Below are positions 4,672-9,889 of a stretch of 9,889 nt of DNA, one piece after another. This DNA is from UBA6770 sp965661115 (lineage in GTDB: Bacteria; Bacteroidota; Bacteroidia; Flavobacteriales_G; Salibacteraceae). The stretch covers positions 1-9,889 of the forward strand of contig CBFICO010000091.1 in the NCBI GenBank assembly GCA_965661115.1, read 5' to 3'. The number at the start of each line of letters is the position of its first letter. Within the stretch, counting starts at the first letter, position 1. The notes under the pieces are model-generated. The model was not told the origin of the DNA and did no database searches. It saw only the letters and a program-made list of their open reading frames with translations. A program made the position numbers and the translations under genes.

Positions 4672-7284
4672 CTAAAAATCGTAGAAGTTTCTGCGTCTTT
4701 CCATTTTTAAATCCTTAAACATAGACGGCTTTAAGTTAATGGCAAAGTTGTAGTTCTGCTGCCCACCTTTTGGTACAACCGATATGCGCATCTCCCAACA
4801 ATTTAAATCTCGGTAAACAGAGAATCTTGTGTAAGCAATGTCTTCTGCTACCACATCGTAGTTAAGAGATCCTTCAAATTTCCAGTTGTCCGTTACTTGA
4901 ACATTTCCTGTAAATGCCAAACCTTGAGTAATAACTTTTGAATCCTCTGAATTTGGTCGGTTGTATCGGTAATTGTATTGAATGGTCAAATTCCACGGCA
5001 ACACCATGTAGGTATTCATGCTTTTTTTCATGGTTTTTATTTCTTCTTTCTTTTTAGCCAATTTCTTCTTGTTGCTCAAAGAAAAACCAACACCCACAGT
5101 GTGATTTAAAAAACGACCGATTTTTCCGTTTTCAGTTAATTCGAAACGATTAACTCTATAAACATTATCCAAACTATCTTGCTCAAAAACATAAGGATCC
5201 ATTGTAGAGTTGTATTGCACTCTAAAAAAGTTAAAAAGCGTAGTTGATGTTCTTATAGCAATGTTGTTTAAGTTCAACGAGTCGGCAAATAAATCGTAAC
5301 TAGAGCCAATGTTTAACTGATCCATCAGCTTAACTTTTTTGGTAGCTTCTTCTTGAGAAGTATCCTTTTTGTTGAGCACCTTCATTTCAAAATTGTTCAT
5401 CAAATTAAAGGTTACCACCCCAGTTTCTTTTCCAGTATTTGGTCGGCCATAAACGCCGTTATCGTACAGTGTGTATTGCCCAGTTGTTCCAATAGAGTCT
5501 AATTGATACTCTCTAATGTAATCTGCATTTTCATAATTTGGAGTTAAGTTAACTCCTACTGTTGGTGTTATAACGTGTCGAAGGGCTTTAACCGGTCCTT
5601 TTCGGTAAGAATACATACCGTAAATTTTTGTGGTAAGGTTAGCGCCACCACTTAACTTTCCGAAGCGACCAAATCCTCCAATGGTATCTCGAACTACCTG
5701 ATTTTCACTAACTGAAAATCCTTGGTTAAGTTGCTCAAACTCCCAAAACTCGCTGTAGGCAACGTAAGGTTCTAAGGAGAAAACACCCAGTACTTTTGCG
5801 TTGGTATTAATTCTTGCATCGTGCTTTATACCATTGCGCATGTTGTTTATTGCCTTCTGACTGAAGAGAGAATCGGGATGAGCCGATATTTTATTCATGA
5901 AGTTAGAAGTATAGGTCAATCCAATCTTTTCATACAGCCGGTCTTTTCCAACTTTGTACTTGCGTTTAAATGGATAAATTCTATCCATATTCAACGTAGC
6001 TTGCGGAAGAATAAGGTCAGCTTCTTGGGTGCTGTTGTTTACCGAGTGACTTCCATTTAATGTTACTCTTAACGGGCTATTAGGAAAATTGTAGCTGTAA
6101 TTAATATTCGATTTAAAGGTGTTTGATTGAAACTGCTGTTGAGTTGCGTTAATATCCAATTGGTTGTTTTTGTACACATTTACATCAGCATTGAATCGGC
6201 TATTAGGATGCGCTTTGTTGTCTTGCTGATGACGCCAATACAGTTTATAAACTTGGTCAACGGTTAAGTCAAAAGTTTCTTCAGATCCTCTTGAAAGTTG
6301 AGTGTAGCGTAATTCTACATTTCCATTTCCTCTATATCGTTTGTTGTAGTTGGATGCAACACCAAGCCCCCAGCTTCCTCTCGTGTAAATGTCCCCTGTA
6401 AAAGACATGTCCAAAAAGTCGTTTACCTTCCAATAATAACCACCCTCTTGTAAAAAGTAACCCAATCCAGGACTAAAACCATATCGCGGAATAATGAGTC
6501 CAGAGGTAGCTTCCTCAGTATTTGGGAAAATTCCGAAAGGCAAAACCAATGGGGTTGGAATCGCTCCGATTTTCATATTTGCTGGCCCAGTAACTACTTT
6601 ATCTTCTGGTATAATCTTGATTTTTTTTGCTTCGATATAGGTTTTTGCTTCAATATCTTTGCACGGACAGAACTGGCCATTTTCAATAAAGATTACTTCG
6701 TCAGGCATTCGTTTTACAGTTTTTCCTTTAACGTATCCATCGCCTTGCTGGGTAACTGCTTCGGTAATTAAACCTTTCTCAGACGAAAAGTTGTAGCGGA
6801 TATCTCGAGCTTCAAACTCTTGAGCACCATCTTTAAAAATCGGAGTTCCGTATTCCTTGCCAGTACTATCTGGAGTACCTCTAGCAAAGACTTCATTCTT
6901 CTGTAAATCCAATTCTATGTAATCTGCCTTCAGGTTGGTTTTTCCGTAATTCACCTCTGCGTCTCCGTATAAATAAACCAATTGCTTTTTTACGTTGAAA
7001 CGCAACGAGTCTTTTGCTTTGTAATCTACTTTACTCTCAAAACTGCCTTCTTTCATTTTGGGTTTTAGTGGTTTTTTGTTCAAATTGGTGTCGGAGGTAA
7101 TGCTGTCGGAAACAGCTAGAGTAGAATCGCTTTGAAATTGAGTTTGAGTGGAGTCGCTTACTAATTGGTTAACACTATCCGGTAATTTTGGAACGGTTTT
7201 TTGTTGCGAATAGCTATTTAGATTGAAGACTATTATCAACAAAAATGCGTGGATACATCGGGATTTAAGAGGAAGCGAAGGCAA
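4672..7284 (-). CDS. lptD: LPS-assembly outer-membrane protein LptD (OstA-like)
   Basis: LptD is the outer-membrane barrel that, with LptE, inserts lipopolysaccharide into the outer leaflet. The 870 residues show a signal peptide (KSR, hydrophobic 12-24, cleavage near SYS-QQ), a low-complexity Ser/Asp/Thr linker (about 35-80), a periplasmic OstA/LptA-like beta-jellyroll (about 85-245; VYLYGDAEVNYGKTNLKADY) and a barrel from about 250. The barrel opens with family wording: LPFGIFPN, SGLIIPRYGFSPGLGYFLQ and a GGYYWKVND segment. The terminal residue is Phe (NFYDF), as expected for a BAM-targeted barrel. The mature protein has only three cysteines (206, 208, 829). A lysine-rich loop lies at 738-755. 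The start is TTG: a stop lies four codons upstream and no in-frame ATG precedes the signal core. ridA follows downstream; the amidase is divergent. Confidence 0.93.
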   Translation of the reverse strand: MPSLPLKSRCIHAFLLIIVFNLNSYSQQKTVPKLPDSVNQLVSDSTQTQFQSDSTLAVSDSITSDTNLNKKPLKPKMKEGSFESKVDYKAKDSLRFNVKKQLVYLYGDAEVNYGKTNLKADYIELDLQKNEVFARGTPDSTGKEYGTPIFKDGAQEFEARDIRYNFSSEKGLITEAVTQQGDGYVKGKTVKRMPDEVIFIENGQFCPCKDIEAKTYIEAKKIKIIPEDKVVTGPANMKIGAIPTPLVLPFGIFPNTEEATSGLIIPRYGFSPGLGYFLQEGGYYWKVNDFLDMSFTGDIYTRGSWGLGVASNYNKRYRGNGNVELRYTQLSRGSEETFDLTVDQVYKLYWRHQQDNKAHPNSRFNADVNVYKNNQLDINATQQQFQSNTFKSNINYSYNFPNSPLRVTLNGSHSVNNSTQEADLILPQATLNMDRIYPFKRKYKVGKDRLYEKIGLTYTSNFMNKISAHPDSLFSQKAINNMRNGIKHDARINTNAKVLGVFSLEPYVAYSEFWEFEQLNQGFSVSENQVVRDTIGGFGRFGKLSGGANLTTKIYGMYSYRKGPVKALRHVITPTVGVNLTPNYENADYIREYQLDSIGTTGQYTLYDNGVYGRPNTGKETGVVTFNLMNNFEMKVLNKKDTSQEEATKKVKLMDQLNIGSSYDLFADSLNLNNIAIRTSTTLFNFFRVQYNSTMDPYVFEQDSLDNVYRVNRFELTENGKIGRFLNHTVGVGFSLSNKKKLAKKKEEIKTMKKSMNTYMVLPWNLTIQYNYRYNRPNSEDSKVITQGLAFTGNVQVTDNWKFEGSLNYDVVAEDIAYTRFSVYRDLNCWEMRISVVPKGGQQNYNFAINLKPSMFKDLKMERRRNFYDF

Positions 7285-7294
7285 CTTATAATGC

Positions 7295-7302
7295 TATTTT
7301 TG
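7295..7302 (+). promoter_or_regulatory. Possible -7 element for the amidase-mlaD operon
   Basis: TATTTTTG matches TAnnTTTG and lies about 75 bases upstream of the amidase ATG. No TTG occurs at the expected -33 distance. Together with the minus-strand candidate at 7320-7327, it would make two divergent promoters that transcribe across each other. Confidence 0.28.
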
Positions 7303-7319
7303 CTTAGCTTATTAGGCGT

Positions 7320-7327
7320 CAAAATTA
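7320..7327 (-). promoter_or_regulatory. Possible -7 element for lptD
   Basis: On the minus strand TAATTTTG (7327-7320) matches TAnnTTTG and would give a leader of roughly 25-30 bases before the TTG at 7284. The nearest upstream TTG is only 13 bases away, too close for a normal -33 element, so support is partial. Confidence 0.35.
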
Positions 7328-7377
7328 AGAAATAGAACACCAAAAATCCGTTGTAATTGCTATTCATCACAAAAATT

Positions 7378-8493
7378 ATGAAGAGACAAATTGTTAACTA
7401 TTGTGCTGTTTTTATTTCATTCATCCTGCTTACATCGTTTTACCCTTTTAGACCAGGAGAATACGGATTAAACAAAGTTGTGATTGATGCAGGTCACGGT
7501 GGAAAAGACCCAGGCGCTATTGGCGTAGATAAAATTCGGGAAAAGGATATTGTTTTAGATATTGCCCTAAAGGTTGGATCTGCCATAAAAAAGCAACATC
7601 CTAAAGTTCAAGTAGTTTACACCAGAGATAAAGATGTTTTTATCGGCTTAGGTGAACGAGCAAAAATCGCCAATCAACTGAATGCAGATTTATTTATGTC
7701 CATTCACGCAGATGCAGCAGGAAGTAGTCAGGCATACGGAACAGAAACATTTGCGTTAGGATTGCATCGCTCAAAAGAAAATTTAGAAACTGCTAAGAGA
7801 GAAAACCAAGCCATTTTATTAGAAGAAAATTACGAGGTTAAGTACGAAGGATTTGATCCTAACTCAGACGAATCGTTAATTGCTTTAGGCCTAATGCAGC
7901 AAGCTTCATTAGAGCAAAGCTTGAGTATCGCTAGTAAAGTGCAAGATCAGTTTGTATCGCTTGGTAGAAGAAATCGAGGGGTTAAACAAGCGGGATTTAT
8001 GGTGCTGTATAAAACCACAATGCCTAGCGTTCTAATCGAAACGGGGTTTATTACCAACCAGAAAGAGGGGCGTTTTTTAAACAAAGAAGAAAACCGCGCT
8101 TCTATTGCCAACGGAATTGTGGTAGCGTTTAACGATTACAAAAAAGAAGTGGACGAATTATTTGCACCACCTTCTTTAAAAGGTGAAGAGTCAAAAAAAG
8201 AGGAACAACCTGCTGCAGATCATGGGGTGCGCTTTAAGGTTCAGCTTACCTCTTCGGTAAAATCTATAGGTACAAACCCAAAAGATTTTAAAGGGATAGA
8301 AGGGGTTATGGAAATAAAGATTAATAACTCTTATAAATACGCAGTTGGAAACGAGAAAACCTTTGAAGATGGTGTAAGTTTGCAGGGTAAGGTGAGAGAG
8401 CAAGGGTATAAGGATGCGTTTCTTATTAGCATGTATAAAGGAGAGCGTATTCCAATTTCTCAAGCTCTAGAAATCATTAACAAAGCTCAGTAA
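7378..8493 (+). CDS. Zinc N-acetylmuramoyl-L-alanine amidase (Amidase_3) with C-terminal SPOR-like region
   Basis: The enzyme cleaves the amide bond between N-acetylmuramic acid and the stem peptide of peptidoglycan in the periplasm, mainly to separate daughter cells. From the ATG at 7378 it has 371 residues: a signal peptide or anchor (Lys2-Arg3, hydrophobic 8-22) and an Amidase_3 domain at about 32-255. Zinc ligands are His40 (DAGHGGKDPGA), Glu55 (REKD) and His110 (SIHAD); the catalytic Glu is 221 (LIETGF). An insertion at about 131-185 matches the place of the autoinhibitory helix in AmiB/AmiC-type enzymes. Residues 284-371 (RFKVQLTSS at the start) look like a SPOR-like peptidoglycan-binding domain, after a charged linker (258-283). 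A TTG at 7357 would add seven residues, but the ATG sits closer to the signal. It is divergent from lptD, with mlaD ten bases downstream. Confidence 0.92.
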   Translation: MKRQIVNYCAVFISFILLTSFYPFRPGEYGLNKVVIDAGHGGKDPGAIGVDKIREKDIVLDIALKVGSAIKKQHPKVQVVYTRDKDVFIGLGERAKIANQLNADLFMSIHADAAGSSQAYGTETFALGLHRSKENLETAKRENQAILLEENYEVKYEGFDPNSDESLIALGLMQQASLEQSLSIASKVQDQFVSLGRRNRGVKQAGFMVLYKTTMPSVLIETGFITNQKEGRFLNKEENRASIANGIVVAFNDYKKEVDELFAPPSLKGEESKKEEQPAADHGVRFKVQLTSSVKSIGTNPKDFKGIEGVMEIKINNSYKYAVGNEKTFEDGVSLQGKVREQGYKDAFLISMYKGERIPISQALEIINKAQ

Positions 8494-8502
8494 GCTGACG
8501 AT

Positions 8503-9432
8503 TTGAAAGGGAAAAAAGAGATTATAATTGCGCTGTTGGTTCTGCTAACCATTGGTATTTTCTATTACGGTTTTGGTTACCTAAAGGGTAGTAACTTATT
8601 TGCAGCGGGTAAAACCTATTACGCGGTTTATAACAACGTTGCGGGAATAAACAACGATGATCCAGTTACAGTAAACGGTTATCGCATCGGAAAAATTCGA
8701 ACCTCCAAATTAGTTCCTGAAGAGGGAAAAGTAATCTTGGAACTAGAAATATCATACGTAGGTATAGCCATACCGAGTAATTCAAGAGCAATTATAGCTA
8801 ATACAGGGCTTTTGGGTGGTAAAGAAATAGATATTGAAATGGGCACCAGCAATGTTATGCTCGAGGAAGGCGATACTATCCGCTCCGGAACCGAAGAGGA
8901 TATTTTTTCTTCATTAAGCTCATCGTTAGAACCCTTCGAGAAAAAAGCACTAGAAGCGGTTGTGTCAATTGATTCTGTAATGAAATTGATGCAATCGGTG
9001 TTAAATCAAAAAAATAGAACTAACCTTGAAAGTAGTTTGAAAGATGTTGCTGAAACCATGGATAACCTAAATGCCACTTCTGGCGAATTGAAAGGTTTAA
9101 TTGCATCGGAGAGCTCAAAAATCAAATCCATTATTGATAACCTCAATAAAGTATCAAGCGATTTTACTCAAGTGAGCGATAGTTTGAAAGACATTAAATT
9201 TAACGAAACCATCAAGCGTGTTAATGCGTCATTAGATAATGCCAATCAGTTGCTAACCAAAATAAACTCCGGCGAAGGAACTATTGGAAAGCTTGTAAAT
9301 AATGACTCGCTATATATGTACTTAGAAGCAGCGAGCAAGGATTTGGATCTATTACTCATAGATTTAAAGGAAAATCCAAAACAATATGTTCATTTTTCTG
9401 TTTTTGGAAGAAAGGACAAAAAAGGTAAGTAG
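8503..9432 (+). CDS. MCE/MlaD-family lipid-transport protein
   Basis: MCE proteins form hexameric rings or tubes in the periplasm that move phospholipids between the membranes, anchored to an inner-membrane ABC transporter. The 309 residues show a single N-terminal membrane helix (6-25), the motif GYLKGSNLF (25-33), an MCE domain at about 36-118 (VAGINNDDPVTVNGYRIGKI; ANTGLLGGKEIDIEMG) and a long helical, coiled-coil-like region (about 135-290). The C-terminal signature is SGEGTIGKLVNNDSLY, common in Bacteroidota members. The start must be the TTG at 8503 or a rarer codon: the reading frame is that of the amidase, whose TAA stop is just three codons upstream, and the first in-frame ATG comes only after most of the MCE domain. 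There is no Shine-Dalgarno motif. No MlaE or MlaF gene lies within the window, so the ABC partner is encoded elsewhere. Confidence 0.9.
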   Translation: MKGKKEIIIALLVLLTIGIFYYGFGYLKGSNLFAAGKTYYAVYNNVAGINNDDPVTVNGYRIGKIRTSKLVPEEGKVILELEISYVGIAIPSNSRAIIANTGLLGGKEIDIEMGTSNVMLEEGDTIRSGTEEDIFSSLSSSLEPFEKKALEAVVSIDSVMKLMQSVLNQKNRTNLESSLKDVAETMDNLNATSGELKGLIASESSKIKSIIDNLNKVSSDFTQVSDSLKDIKFNETIKRVNASLDNANQLLTKINSGEGTIGKLVNNDSLYMYLEAASKDLDLLLIDLKENPKQYVHFSVFGRKDKKGK

Positions 9433-9452
9433 AACCTCAAAAATTAATTGCT

Positions 9453-9889
9453 ATGGCAATTGGTAACATCATTTTTATTCTGTGTTTGGCAGTAGCCACC
9501 TTTTTCTTTTACAAGAGTATCACTCGAATTAGAAGGAATATTCTCTTAGGAAAAGATGTGGATAGAAGCGATAATTCCTCAGAGCGATGGTCAACAATGA
9601 TTAGAGTTGCATTGGGTCAATCCAAAATGGTAGTTAGACCCATTGCCGGTTTTCTGCACATTTTGGTTTACGCGGGATTTGTTATCATAAACATTGAAAT
9701 CCTCGAAATTATTATCGACGGAATTTTTGGAACACACCGTGTTTTTTCCTCTTGGATTGGAGTAGATGCTTATCGTTTTTTTATAAACATATTTGAGGTA
9801 CTTGCACTATTGGTATTGGTTGCTTGCGTTGTTTTCTTGGTAAGAAGAAACGTGGTTAAAATTGCTCGTTTTTGGAAGCCAGAAATGAA
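9453..9889 (+). CDS. Membrane (Fe-S)-binding oxidoreductase, N-terminal part (3' end outside window)
   Basis: I read 145 residues from an ATG that follows the mlaD stop by 20 bases; the frame stays open to the edge. Membrane segments are visible near 4-20, 64-90 and 108-131. The wording (LGKDVDRSD at 32-40, ERWSTMIRVALGQSKMV, RPIAGFLHILVYAGFVIIN, DGIFGTHRVF) matches what I recall of Bacteroidota proteins annotated as (Fe-S)-binding protein, which join a NarI-like membrane region to a cytoplasmic ferredoxin/heterodisulfide-reductase-like part. His69 and His95 are candidate haem or quinone-site residues. The cysteine-rich part, if present, lies beyond the window, so iron-sulfur binding cannot be confirmed here. 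It is likely the third gene of the amidase-mlaD operon, a gene order I associate with this phylum. Confidence 0.75.
   Translation, partial: MAIGNIIFILCLAVATFFFYKSITRIRRNILLGKDVDRSDNSSERWSTMIRVALGQSKMVVRPIAGFLHILVYAGFVIINIEILEIIIDGIFGTHRVFSSWIGVDAYRFFINIFEVLALLVLVACVVFLVRRNVVKIARFWKPEM

Noticed and set aside
5821..6060. Plus-strand open frame of 79 codons within lptD
   Set aside because: It is antisense to the continuous lptD barrel-coding frame and shows no recognisable protein features.
8191..8463. Minus-strand open frame of 90 codons
   Set aside because: It is antisense to the SPOR-like end of the amidase and shows no family features.
1..9889. Mobile elements, CRISPR arrays, tRNA/rRNA genes, defence or toxin-antitoxin genes
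   Set aside because: I saw no transposase or integrase motifs, no regularly spaced repeats, no tRNA-like cloverleaf and no defence domain; the gaps between genes are all under 300 bases.

Overview
The window looks like a chromosomal segment of an AT-rich member of the Bacteroidota, most likely the class Flavobacteriia or a close relative. This rests on several signs. Promoters match the Bacteroidota form (TTG, about 19 bases, TAnnTTTG). Ribosome binding sites are weak and A-rich, without Shine-Dalgarno motifs. The gene families are typical of the phylum: a TonB receptor with an N-terminal carboxypeptidase-regulatory-like domain, a DUF5606 protein, a Bacteroidota-type LptD, and the order amidase, MCE/MlaD protein, membrane (Fe-S)-binding protein. 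I cannot name a genus.

Layout. Positions 1-1240 (minus) hold the N-terminal 413 residues of a TonB-dependent receptor, cut by the left edge. Divergent from it, at 1308-1973 (plus), is a DtxR/MntR-family metal-dependent repressor. A DtxR-like operator lies in the spacer of the receptor promoter between the two genes, so this pair looks like a self-contained metal-uptake control unit. A short-chain dehydrogenase (1970-2680, minus) converges on the repressor with overlapping stops. Next come a DUF5606 protein (2832-3299, plus) with a clear promoter and terminator, an intergenic stretch rich in inverted repeats (about 3399-3498), and a MarC-family membrane protein (3534-4178, plus) whose stop overlaps that of a convergent RidA-type deaminase (4175-4555, minus).

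The right half is envelope biogenesis. lptD (4672-7284, minus; final LPS insertion into the outer membrane) is divergent from a probable operon (plus) of a zinc N-acetylmuramoyl-L-alanine amidase (7378-8493), an MCE/MlaD-type lipid-transport protein (8503-9432) and the start of a membrane (Fe-S)-binding oxidoreductase (9453 to the edge). Cell-wall splitting, LPS export and phospholipid trafficking therefore share one locus.

I found no mobile element, CRISPR array, tRNA or rRNA, and no clearly new multi-gene system. The observations most worth a second look are the metal-repressor operator inside the receptor promoter, a cysteine layout in LptD that could allow a disulfide between its N- and C-terminal regions, three probable TTG starts, a same-frame amidase/mlaD junction, a 16-base perfect palindrome downstream of lptD, and the repeat-like intergenic element upstream of marC.
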